A stretch of 64,000 bases of DNA from Haliclystus octoradiatus (lineage: Eukaryota > Cnidaria > Staurozoa > Stauromedusae > Haliclystidae): contig OU744447.1 of NCBI GenBank assembly GCA_916610825.1, positions 13,933,751 through 13,997,750 on the forward strand, written 5' to 3'. Position 1 is the stretch's first letter. The number at the start of each line of letters is the position of its first letter. Made by a program: the position numbers and the translations under genes. Shown here in pieces: positions 1 through 64,000 of the stretch. The notes below the pieces were generated by a model. The model saw only the letters and a list, made by a program, of their open reading frames with translations. It did not search any database and was not told the origin of the DNA.

Positions 1-843
1 AGTTTTGCCATTTCTTTAGAATACAGTTTGAATCCAAGAGTTCTTTCAAGTCTTTTATTCTGTCGATGAAGATCCTTTGCTGCTTCATTGTAATTGTTTG
101 GACGTCCTTCAGGATAACCTTCTTTCCATTGCAAGGTTGCAAGGCAACTTCAACCCTTCCTTCTTTATTGATTGTTGTGTTAAGCTCTACTGATTTAATA
201 AAATGAGATTCAATGATTTGATTATCTGAACATACACATTTCTTTGTAGGTGAAACTCCAGTTAAATCGGAAACAAATACTGAATTAACTTTGTTAACAC
301 AATCCTCTGGTTCTAACCTTGATATTCTGTAAATCTTTCTCTGTTTCTGTTTCTCAATTACCTCCTACTATGGTCCAGCCCAATGGATATTTAATGCATA
401 TTGGTGCATGCAGATATTCGATTTCCTTCTCGGCCGGTGGCGTTATGAATAAAGTTTCTAGGCTGAAGGCTCGAGCATCTCTGCCAATCAAAATGTTTAT
501 TGCTCCACCTTGTATGTCTACTTTTTCTTTGATCTCTTTCAGATACGTATAGTCTTCAAAGAAGGTTGAATCAATTTTTGGAATGTCCTCACAGATTCTG
601 CCCATAGAGTACACAGTTAATGTTCCCCCATAATATGGTCGCTATCTTTGATTTCTATATCTAATTCTGTAGATTTCTCTGATTGCTGTCCACCACCTGC
701 GACACTGTAATGTCACTTCGATGCCTAGTCTTTGGGCAAATTCTTTTCTTATCAAAGAAGTATTTGAACTTCCGTCTATGAAGCACGACTGCTGGTAGTC
801 TAGTGGATTGTTTTGGTGCGTGGTTAGCAAATTTAAGTATCAA
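1..843 (-). pseudogene. BEL/Pao protease and protease-RT linker, frameshifted
   Basis: Minus strand, two or three frames. At 642-830 a retropepsin-like start (FIDGSSNTSLIRKEFAQRLG) has the active-site DSG order changed to DGS. At 354-614 INILIGRDARAF and PLGWTIVG match the second half of the peptidase region. Below 354, after a stop, the text continues with GRVEVALQP, WKEGYPEGRP and KRLERTLGFKL, the characteristic linker before the reverse transcriptase. Stops and frame changes make this a pseudogene. Confidence 0.7.
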
Positions 844-1094
844 TGCATTGTTATTTGCAGTCTAATGCTTTCCTCGTTGTTGTTGCTACTAGAAGAAATA
901 TGTGTATTTATTTCATGGTTGTTGGATGACTCTACAATCATACACAGAATATCATTGTGTCTACCATTACATTTGCTGCATTTTGAACAAGTATCTTGTC
1001 TTCTATGGGATGTATCCAAGCAGCTGAAGCAAAATCCTTTTTTCGAACATAAGCCAAACGGTCCTTTGGTAACCATCTTTTGAAAGCGCAGCAA
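840..1094 (-). pseudogene. BEL/Pao gag zinc-knuckle fragment
   Basis: Minus-strand frame with KGFCFSCLDTSHRRQDTC followed by CSKCNGRHNDILC, the double Cys/His cluster that BEL/Pao gag proteins carry just before the protease. The downstream part is Asn/Ser-rich and then loses the frame into the protease piece. Too short and interrupted to be an active gag. Confidence 0.65.
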
Positions 1095-2230
1095 TCTTCT
1101 AGTTTGTGTTGATGTTTACATTCTTTCCTTCCATAAAGATATTTTTCTTCAACATCATAGGATTTTGTAATAGTATTAATTTTACTAGATCTATTTTTGC
1201 TTGTTTCTTGCAGAATTGGAGTAGTACGTCTTTTTCCATTGCTTATGCTGCTGTAAGTTGTTGCTAATTCTCTTATTGGGCAATGATCCTCTTTACATCT
1301 AATTCAATTGGACTCAAATTATTTATTGTTCTTGTTTCATTTGTAATTTGCAACGAAGTCTTTATCGTATTTTGGAAGTCTACAGGTAATTTTCTCATTA
1401 TGTCATTGGTGAATACAATTCCTTGTGCACGTTCATGACATCCAGCACTCGCAATCCGATGACAATAATTTTCAATACTGTTAATAAAAACGGGAATCTC
1501 TTCTCGTGTCTTTGATTTTTATTGCCTTTTTTCTGTATTCGGTTTCAATGTCCTGAATGATTCTTTCCTTTGTTAAGGCGATCTCCATATTATTCCATCC
1601 CATACATCTTTAATAGTCTCACATGTATTTATGCATAACTGCCATTCATCTGGTATTGGTTTTTTCCCCCAGTGTATAATTATTGTACTTTGATGGATTG
1701 CTGCAGCTTCCATAGTGTCAGTAAATGATTTCTTCCAGAAATGATATTTTAGTGGAATCCCATCCCATTCAGGGGTTCAAATCCTGACAACTTTATAGTG
1801 CTATAACTGCGCTTTGGTTGTTCAGTTTTGCTGTATTCCGGCTTGCTACTTTCTTGCAATCTGACTTCTAATTCCATCTTCTTAAGTTCATGCTCCATCA
1901 TCTTGGCATATTCAATCTCTTTGTTTTTGTATTTCTTTCTTGATATATATCGTTTTGGCTTGTATATTACGATCCCACATTCTTCTAGAATTCGACTTTC
2001 TTCTTCTTCCCACTTTTGTATCTCTTTATCGTATAGCTCTTTGGTAATTTCCTCTTTCTTTTTCCCAATTTATGAGAAATAAATTTCATTTGCAGCAGAT
2101 TGTAGGCATACTGTCTTCTCTGTTGCCTCTTCGAGGTCATGACAGATTTCTTCATCACTTGTAACATCTTCAAGTAGATTTGTAGTTCTTTTCATAAGAT
2201 CATTATTTCCTTTGATACTTTTCTTCAATT

Positions 2231-2825
2231 TCCTGATGCAAAGTTCTATTCCATGGCTCCAAGCCTAACAGGTATTAGAATTTACTGTTTTGCACAGATT
2301 TCAACAGCTTGTGACTTTTAAAAAACTCAAGGGCGAATCTGACAAATATCAATTTTTCAATAAAATAAAATCAACAACAACAATAAACATATCCTTTGTT
2401 TTGCTTAATCTATTTACTATAATATCCTATTTACTAAACCGAACTAAGATAACTATAAAACATATTAATCATAAAAATACACCCTTTTGGAAACATGTGC
2501 TTTTCTATACTCTAGCCTCATGTTTTCAATTAATACATCTAAATGAGGCTAGTGAATAATGTTCAATTTAAAAATTATGCTAAACTGAAGAAAGTTGAAG
2601 TCATGACAGCAAGGTAAGGGCCAAATATTTCAGCTTTAAAAGAATAACATTGATTCCTTCTTATTATTCTATTTACGGTTCTGTAACGTCATTAAACAAC
2701 GATTTTTATGGTCTCAAACAGGCGGCGATATTGTAATATAAACTTTAAACTCTTAGTAATTTGTTACGAAGTGTTTGAGAGTATAAAAATCGAAGTTAAA
2801 ATGACATTTTGGGCCATGCATTAAT
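2231..2825. other. AT-rich spacer, nothing recognised
   Basis: No coding pattern, repeat border or RNA gene seen. A short open frame on the plus strand (2290-2559) has low-complexity composition and no domain. Confidence 0.5.
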
Positions 2826-2930
2826 AAAATGATAACTAAGAATAATGGTTGCTATATGATGTTTGCAGCAACTATAACAACAAAAATTTGCCTTGCAATG
2901 ACTTTATTTCCATCAATGTTGTTGCGATAT
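2826..2930. repeat. Dispersed direct repeat, copy 1
   Basis: About 105 bases with close match to 4239-4342, including the shared end CATCAATGTTGTTGCGATAT. No terminal inverted repeats; possibly a fragment of an unrecognised element. Confidence 0.75.
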
Positions 2931-3683
2931 ATCTGACATATCTCATACAATAATTCGAAATGGAATTTGAGAAATTTACGATTTATAGCTTTATTAATCA
3001 ATACTAATGTGGAATTGTAGCTAATTTATAGATACTTTATCAATGAGGCAGATTCTTCAGCCTTTAAATCTCCCTGTATGACTTGGAGATGGATACATTG
3101 ATGAGTGTGCTCAGTGAATGACAGATTGTTGGTAACTCAATTAAGTTGTTAGCAATCTTGTGGGCCACTGGCAATGTCTCATCTCATCCAGTGTTGCTGG
3201 ATTAATGTATTGGTTTGTGTGAACGATCGGCATAGTCATTAGCGTTTTCACAACATCGAAGAGTATAGGCAATCCCTTGAAAAATTTGAACGAGTCATAC
3301 AATGGTAAAAGAAAATATGCGATTCATTTTAATGTTTCTGGATTACTGAATTCAGAATTGCTGAGAAATTCCATTCCCGAGAAAGAAAAGCAAGCAGCAC
3401 ACCATTGGATGAATATTTCTAATTGTAGACTATATGCATACCAAATTATAGCCTCATCTACATTCCAGTTACCATTTTTACAACACAAAGGGAATGATAA
3501 AAGTATAAGCCTCCGAGGTGAGTGCAGCTTTGAAATATAGATATCGTAAAAATTGAGTATAGAAAAATGTCGCTAATATGTCGGATTCCTTCTCCAGAAA
3601 TGAACACTGCAGATTGTAAGAAATATTACAAGGAAGATTTATATTCTTCCTATATATTTAAAATGTCATACTGCAGATCACCA
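2931..3683. other. Noncoding spacer, nothing recognised
   Basis: Contains an 87-codon open frame (3277-3540) with no recognisable domain or splice context. I see no reliable feature. Confidence 0.4.
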
Positions 3684-3953
3684 CAAGTGACCGCGATAAG
3701 ATCACCATAACTATCGAACATTCATTCGCAAGAACGACTCATTCGAAAGTCGTGTTGTTGCTATGGACGAATGCTCGATAGATATCGTGATCTTATCGCG
3801 CTCACTCGTCGTGATAGAAAATTTTACAGTTCGAAAATTTCTCAAAAAACACTTATCCGTTTATCGAAAAAAATTTGGAAGTACTCATATCACTTAGTGC
3901 AACCAAACAAGTTAAGGTAAAATGTTTATTTTTATGTTTTATTAGTCGACCCT
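3684..3953. mobile_element. MITE family A, copy 1 (left end degraded)
   Basis: An imperfect hairpin (GCGATAAGATCACCATAACT against CGTGATCTTATCGCGCTCAC) followed by a right arm with ACTTAGTGCAACCAAACAAG and the end AGTCGACCCT. The same modules recur at 34857-35252, where both ends are intact, so this copy has lost its left end. Confidence 0.65.
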
Positions 3954-4238
3954 GTTGTTAGCTAATTATGACCTACATTCTCGTACCGAAAATAGTAGAT
4001 TTGAAAGATGGATGAGGACTGGCTAATTCATGCTTTTCTCCCATTAAGTATGGTTTTCTTTAGTATTGCTAAATTCAACGCTAATTTTGCTGGAGAAAAT
4101 ATCTCGTGACAACTGAGGAATTGCGAGCTTATCATTCGGAGAAAAAGATTTTAATTCATGCATGCAAATCATATCAAAGTATGCATCACATCCATGTAGT
4201 GTGTAACTATCATAACTATCAGAGATTCCTAGCATGAT

Positions 4239-4342
4239 AAAATGATAATTAAGAATAATGGTTTCTATATGATGTTTACAGCAGCAACAACAAAAATATT
4301 TACCTTGCAATGACTTTATTTCCATCAATGTTGTTGCGATAT
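4239..4342. repeat. Dispersed direct repeat, copy 2
   Basis: Second copy of the 105-base repeat at 2826-2930, same orientation, differing by a few substitutions and small indels. A minus-strand open frame at 4044-4457 runs through it and is not supported as a gene. Confidence 0.75.
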
Positions 4343-5595
4343 TCGTAGCTTTACAGCTTTTTCGTTTTGTTGATAAATGCCAAAGCGGCACGTTATATAA
4401 GTTACGATAAATTTCCACTCTATTTCTTCTCTTGATCGTGAAATTGGATAGCAGCATCTTTGAGAAAATTGCAGCTAAAAAGTCATATCACCGCAGATAA
4501 ATATATCATTTTCGCCGCAAATCGTATATACAACATATTAGATATTTAGATGTACTGTAGTGTGAGACAATTAGGGATACTATGTATAATCACTGATCTT
4601 CAGAATAGACGGAAATAAAAGTAGAATTGATTATAGGGAGTATGTTAATAAAATATTTTTGAAGAGGCATATTGTACAATAACTGAGAAGTCATACGAGC
4701 AACATTTTCCTTACATGTAGACGCAGCATATATACACATAACAAATTGCTATAGTACCAGCAATAAAGTAATACATCTAAATATTGGGTAGAGTTGCATG
4801 ATGGTACTTTTTGAGGTCACTTTTCGGGTAAAAGATTTGCAATTATGCTCGTGGACATACCCTTTCAGTAAATCTCAAATAATATATGTAATAATTTATC
4901 CTGGCCTTAGAGATTTTATAATACAAAGAAGTCCTAATAAATCAAATTAATTAAAAACTAGACTGCTTAAGTTTATATAAAAATTTGGCAACTTAACTAG
5001 AAAAATGTTAGTTAATGTCAACTATGATTTTTCAAACAATAATACATGGTATTCTCTTTCGTTTATGTTCGTTTATATACACTGTATTCGATTTTGTTTG
5101 GCGTCTATTGATACCACTACATAGTTTACTGTTGATCAGCTCCCCTGTAAATATGTATATTATGTGACATCGTAACTTACGCGGGATTTTCTGAATAAAT
5201 CAAATTATATAGAAGAATCATGTTTCGATTTTGTTTGTGATTTTTTTTTGGATAGAAATTTTTTTAAACTACATTAGAATAATTAAACTACAATAGATTC
5301 CGAAGATTGGTCAAAGTATCTTGCTTAATAAATTCTTCATTCTATATCTACAATTTATAAATTGTAAACATTTTAATAACATTTCTGTATGTAGACGAGC
5401 ATGTTATCTTACATACACCCATTAATGCATTTATTCTCTTTTTTCTGGCAAGATTAAAAACTTGAAATTAAGCAATCTCTATGGTACATTCCAGACATTA
5501 TATCCATTGGTACAACTTAGGTACAACCTAGGTACAACCTACAGTAAAATGCAAACGTAAAATTACAGTAAAATACAACCTACAGTAAAATCAAA
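4343..5595. other. AT-rich spacer, nothing recognised
   Basis: No coding exon, RNA gene or repeat boundary was seen. A short GGTACAACCTA tandem motif occurs near 5,510-5,585. Confidence 0.5.
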
Positions 5596-5851
5596 ATTTC
5601 GCCAACATTGGTAGGATTTTGTTGACTTCTATTGTTTTTGAAGAAATCCTATCGATGATGGCGAAGTTACCAAATGACTTTTTATTTTCGCCAACATCGG
5701 TATGATTTATAAATGCGAGCCTCCTTCTGATTGGTCAATGACGTAGCTCGACTCAGGAATGGCGGGCTCGATTGACTAGTCACCATCCCTAAAATTATCA
5801 CCGCTGTTGACGGAAATAAATTCTACAAAATCCTATCAATGTTGGCGAAAT
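5596..5851. mobile_element. Small foldback element with TTTCGCCAACAT ends
   Basis: Starts ATTTCGCCAACATTGGTAGG and ends CCTATCAATGTTGGCGAAAT, with a second internal inverted pair (5643-5665 and 5688-5710). Flanking duplications were not identified. Likely a nested pair of MITE copies. Confidence 0.65.
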
Positions 5852-6875
5852 AAGAAACTCATCATGTTATTTGACGTTATGCCAACTTCATATTTATTAA
5901 AATGTAAACCCTGGGTTTCTGGTTATATACATATATTCCAATAGTTGGGCTTCCTGTGGCAGGCATAAAGCATGTGCTGAGCTTGGGAACATGGCAGCTT
6001 GATAAAGCGTTATAAATATCTAGAAGAGCTAACTTTGTGTTTTTTTTAGCTGTTTTTTTTTAGCTGTTTTTTTAGCTGATTTCGAATACATTATTCCTAG
6101 ATCTGTCAATAAAAAGTTCACGTGAGATAACCATGTTTTGCCTGATAGCTGCACTGAGCATCAACACGTAAAGGTGAAAAGAGAACTCCCCATGCAGGTC
6201 AAGTTACTAGAGTTACGACGGATTTTCAGGCTAACGAAAATCAGGCTTATTCGGCTCTCTGACAAAGTTCTTTTATACTTTATGATCGTTTGCCTGGGGT
6301 ATGAATTGTGAAACAAAGGTAGGTATCGAGGACGTATTACTGAGAATTTCATCATTCAAGGTAAAAAGTTGGACAAAGTCGAAATCTGCAGATTTTTGAA
6401 AAAGTATATCTTGGATTTGTTGAAGTTGAAATTTAATTTCTTTTGGGCCCCTTTTGCAAAATTCGATACGTTGTAAACTTTCTGTAGTCTCGCAAAATAA
6501 TGCAATGCACCAGCAAACCAGAGACAATTTAATTTCTGATCTAGAAATAAACGGGGTTCGTGTGTGAAATGAATACATGATAGATTTTTCGCTAGGTGAT
6601 TGACAAAGATATTAAAAAGGAAAGAGCTCGATCGGATCAATACTCAAATACGTCCGTCAACTTATCATTATAATTTATAGTATTATACATGCAGAATTAC
6701 AGTGTATTAGACTCTTTATATTAATTTATCAAATATACCTCCGATATTCAAAGATAGTAATTTTTGTATTAAACTACCGTGACAAACAGAGTCAAAATAT
6801 TTTTTAGGTCAATGAAACAAGCATAAGTTGTTTACAGAATGAGTGGTGTATAATTAGGAAATTACGGTTTTTAGC
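5852..6875. other. Spacer without supported gene
   Basis: Holds three copies of an AGCTG plus poly-T unit near 6,040-6,080 and overlapping minus-strand open frames (6161-6640) that show no domain, signal or splice pattern. Confidence 0.45.
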
Positions 6876-8067
6876 ATGAAGCGGAATCGGGGTCATAATT
6901 CCGACTTTCGTGCCGTCGTTGGATTTCCGCGTCGTCGTTGAATTTCATTCCATGTTTCTATTCCGTCGTCATCTGCGCTGCCATCTGCGCATCAATTTGA
7001 AAACATCACAAAGAACAAATTTCAGGGCTCTTCAGGTCAAATTTTAAATGGCTTTAGTTTAACGGGATAATTTCTGGAAAATACAATGATTATTTAGTTT
7101 TATAAGACTTATAAGAGGTCTGGATTGTAAAATATTCAAGCTTATATGGATATGGAAAACGATGGCATTGATGTTTGCAGTTTATTATTGAGAAACATAT
7201 AATTATTATCGGAACACGTGATTGAAGGTTGACAGACAGACTCGGAAAAAGCAAAATCAAAATCCATGAAATATAGAAGCAGCAGACGCATATTCAAAAT
7301 ATTGGACATTTTGTAGTCTTGCAGTAGTGAGACTTTTTCATTCTGATCAATGACATCAATCATATTGTTCTAGATTCTTAGATTTTCCGAAGAAAAGTAT
7401 TCGAGACAACGTTTAAAAACACCATACAAGTACTTCACATGGTGTTAGGGTGCATCGGTGTTATCAGTATTCATGGATTTTGATGAAGATGATGTTGCAT
7501 TTTCATTTTGATGTGGCAGTTACATTTACTACATAATAGCTATAATAATAATAGCTATAAATCTTTCTCAATTAATGACATAAATGATATTAATAAATTA
7601 ATAAACTGCAAACATTTCCGTTGTTTTTCCGTCATATAAGCGTGAGTATTCCACAATCCAGACCTCTGATAGAATTTAAACTATTTGAAAACGAACAATA
7701 AAGTAAGCAATGAATGCTAAGCCTGAATCTGACAGTAATTAAAATCTAGTGTAGATAATATCAAACATAAATCGAAAACCTTCCTCTTGGTAATAAAACA
7801 CCTTGGTCAAAAGTGAGAGACAATTTGATAGTTGCGCAGATGGAGACGCAGACGGCAGCGCAGACGGCGGAATAAAGTTCAACAACGAAGCAAGATCCAA
7901 CGACGACTCCGCAGCTCAGAATATTGACCCCGATTTCGCGCGAAATTAATTGCGCAGATGGCAGCGCAGATGACGACGACATGGAAACACGGAATGAAAT
8001 TCAACGACGACACATAAATCCAACGACGGCACGAACGTTTGGAATTATGACCCCGATTCCGCTTCAT
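6876..8067. mobile_element. Foldback element (about 125-bp arms) with a second element nested inside
   Basis: The left arm starting ATGAAGCGGAATCGGGGTCA is the reverse complement of the right arm ending TGACCCCGATTCCGCTTCAT. A partial third copy of the arm lies at about 7,830-7,945. Inside, 7114-7667 is bounded by AGAGGTCTGGATTGT and its complement. No coding capacity; target duplications unclear. Confidence 0.75.
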
Positions 8068-10204
8068 AATTCCGCTTCATATTTTAGACAGATGAATTAC
8101 CTGTTGTTCGTCTATCTGGTTGAAATCCTGCTTGTAAATTGCTCATTATATCAATTGCGTTGACAAAATTTAAAAGACTATAGTACAAAACGTGCAAAAC
8201 ATTTTACCCATGATACCAGTTAAACTATAGTACCTCTAGTCATCTATATAGCTTGAGAAATGTGTCACGCGGTAGATTTGATCTTTTCGGGGAAAAATTG
8301 ATCTTCTATATTTATCTTGTCGCCCGTCTAAATCCGTAAAAACTTGTGCTTGTTTCTCAAGTTTCTTCAATTCACGTTCTAAATCAGAATCATTCGAATT
8401 GGGTGTGGTTGAATTGAGTTTTTTGAAGTGATCTGATAACACATCGGGTGATGATAAAGCTTATACTGTAGTTCATTCTTATTTAGATAATCATGCTCAT
8501 GCAAACATGAAGTAGCTTGAACTAGCTTCCAATAATGATTTCCATTGTTGGAGAAATCAGAGGATAATTTTTGGTTATTGTATTATTGTGCTCATTTTTG
8601 GTACTTTTGGTTATATTTTTGTATATTTCTTCATTGCCATTTTCCATGTAAGAATGAGTCGATCTAGGATTTTGCTTGAGGTTAGAGATCATGTGGCTTA
8701 GCTCAGATTTTATGATTGAGCATTGACTACTGTACGTTGCTTTCTTTGTAGAATAGAAATTCCTTGAATGTCGAATTTGTAACTGTTTAGAATATGTTTA
8801 GCGATGTTTAACTTGTAGCATTATAAGGTTTGAGAGAGTGTAGCTCTGTCATCGTATCAAATGGTCTTTATTTTGAAGCCTTTCATTTTCATATTTGTAG
8901 AGATATTGGACCTAGCCTCTAGACGATGTAACCTCTCTTCTAGCTATGGATAAATTCCTACCTGAAGAGAATCAGCTATTCGTTGTACGTTGCTACATGC
9001 AATCAGTATATTACATAATCAGAGTTATATAAAGTGTATTGCTTTGTCTCTTGAGTCTATGTGTCTGACGTTCATCGATACACGTAGTAACAACTCATCA
9101 CAATCTTTTCGACAGAAGTTAAGAATGGAAGGATCGGAGTTATTTTATTTATCCCAGATGAATTTAGATGATATATGTATGTATTACAGTTTCTGTGGTG
9201 TTTCTGAGATTGTTGGATTAAGATGAGGGGGGGGGGGGGGGGGGTGCTGATAAATAAACATAATGGGCAGTAATTTAAAATTAATATCATTAAATTACAA
9301 CCCAGTAAATCAAATTTGGAAACATTTCAAATATTTGGCAAGGGGATTTATAAGTTAAATTTAGCCAAGCATTGCCAAGTCTTGTTTTTACATAACTTTA
9401 TTTCAGTTTTACATTGTACATATATGTATCAATTAGGGATGTACATAAATGAATGCTCTATTATAATTATGCATCCTTGTCTTTGCCTGCCAGTAGTTTC
9501 TTTATAACATGTTTGACAAAATCAACAACAACAACAACAACTTTTGAAGGGTATAAGTGTTGCTTGTTATGGCAACATATCACACGTTTCTTTTCTAAAG
9601 TGATCAAATTTACGTCTGCATTGATCGGACAGGACATTCGCCAAATTCAATCACTTTTTACATTTTATATTGATATAAGGATATATTTAGAAATTTCTTT
9701 ATACGCTAAGCGTAATCAGTGAAGTATATGGGATGCTTTGACCCAATCGCCTTCCATGTCTTCGATGTCATACACTCAAAATATGTCAATGAACTAAAGA
9801 ACTATACTACAGACTTTCAATCCGATGTGATCTCTAAATAGTGAATACTGTGAACGTTATTAGGCATAAATTAAATTAATTGAACGGCTTTTATAGTAAA
9901 ACTTGGTTGTGACAAATTTCATTGTTTTAGGATTTTAAGAAAGTAAAAAACAGCTAGATGTTTACTCAGCAATAACAACAACATTCAACAGCCATTGCGG
10001 CAAATCAACACTGCACCGTCATAGGCTGTCTCAATGGTAATTCATGCTGTGATTAAGGTCTTTGCTGCTGTGTCATATTGTCAAAAATAGGACTGCTTCT
10101 TGTACTCCTTTACTTACAAAAAGCGCTTTCGACTTTCATACTATAGATCTACACTTGTGGTAAAATGTCTCGTAAAGTATTCTGTTAATTTTACTTGTTC
10201 TTTG
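8068..10204. other. Region upstream of the receptor gene; no supported gene
   Basis: Contains a minus-strand open frame (8236-8442) with charged, coiled-coil-like composition and an 18-G run at 9227-9244. Promoter elements and 5' UTR exons of the downstream gene may lie here, but I cannot point to a TATA box or initiator with confidence. Confidence 0.4.
9227..9244 (+). repeat. Homopolymer run of 18 G
   Basis: Uninterrupted G18 in otherwise AT-rich DNA. It can fold as a G-quadruplex and is prone to length error in sequencing. Confidence 0.95.

Positions 10205-64000
<53,796 letters not shown>

Larger units (their letters stand above)
1..2230 (-). mobile_element. BEL/Pao-type LTR retrotransposon remnant, continues beyond left edge
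   Basis: Minus-strand fragments lie in the order expected for a Pao-type gag-pol read from about 2,200 down to 1. A gag N-terminal segment (about 1,670-1,770, PEWDGIPLKYHFWKKSF) comes first. Then come zinc knuckles (840-1,094), an aspartic protease (354-843) and the protease-to-RT linker (1-350), with stops and frame changes between them. No LTR was recognised. The reverse transcriptase and integrase would lie left of the window. It is a broken copy, with no complete product. Confidence 0.72.

Noticed and set aside
4044-4457. 137-codon minus-strand frame
   Set aside because: Runs through a dispersed repeat, has a five-cysteine low-complexity stretch, and no recognisable domain or splice context.
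6161-6640. Overlapping minus-strand frames of 94-101 codons
   Set aside because: No motif, no consistent splice pattern, and overlapping frames compete; probably chance.

Overview
The window is metazoan nuclear DNA, AT-rich and dense in introns and transposons. The evidence is spliced genes with GT-AG introns, signal-peptide and transmembrane exons, extracellular modules (discoidin, fibronectin type III), tandem tyrosine-phosphatase domains, and BEL/Pao, Penelope-like, CR1/L2-like and hAT-like elements. No vertebrate or plant signature is seen. An invertebrate such as a cnidarian, sponge or basal deuterostome fits, but the phylum cannot be settled from this sequence.

Bases 1-10,200 hold no convincing host gene. 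A decayed BEL/Pao retrotransposon (gag zinc knuckles, protease and protease-RT linker) lies on the minus strand at 1-2,230 and runs off the left edge. After it come AT-rich DNA, a dispersed direct repeat, MITE/foldback elements (3.7-4.0, 5.6-5.9 and 6.9-8.1 kb) and an 18-G run.

From about 10,205 to beyond the right edge lies one very large plus-strand gene. I resolved 54 coding exons totalling 9,119 nt (about 3,040 residues, 3' end missing). Reading frame and intron phase agree at every junction. The predicted protein is a receptor tyrosine phosphatase. It has a signal peptide, six F5/8C (discoidin) domains (11.8-33.4 kb), eleven fibronectin III domains (33.7-47.3 kb), a membrane-proximal region with an RKRR furin-type site (47.9-50.9 kb), one transmembrane helix (52.2 kb), phosphatase domain D1 (52.6-56.0 kb) and phosphatase domain D2 (56.7 kb to the edge). 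The discoidin domains carry the WC...CxR cysteine pair seen in the collagen-receptor kinases DDR1/2, so the molecule is a phosphatase counterpart of a discoidin-domain receptor. D1 has the catalytic Asp, Cys and Arg but reads GRAGT where GR(S/T)G is expected. D2 has WKD for WPD, QC for HC and Glu for the Q-loop Gln.

The introns carry most of the mobile DNA. The 5.4-kb intron splitting discoidin domain 3 holds a hAT-like element (19,007-23,604). Inside that element is a (TTA)n array interrupted by two head-to-head Penelope-like 3' ends forming a 2-kb near-perfect palindrome. The next intron holds a deleted CR1/L2-type retrotransposon with a 2A-like GDIHPNPGP motif. Other introns hold a 5'-truncated LINE, a 0.75-kb foldback, a TA-flanked TIR element, a hAT MITE with perfect 8-bp target duplications, a 0.55-kb (AAT)n array and several small MITE families.
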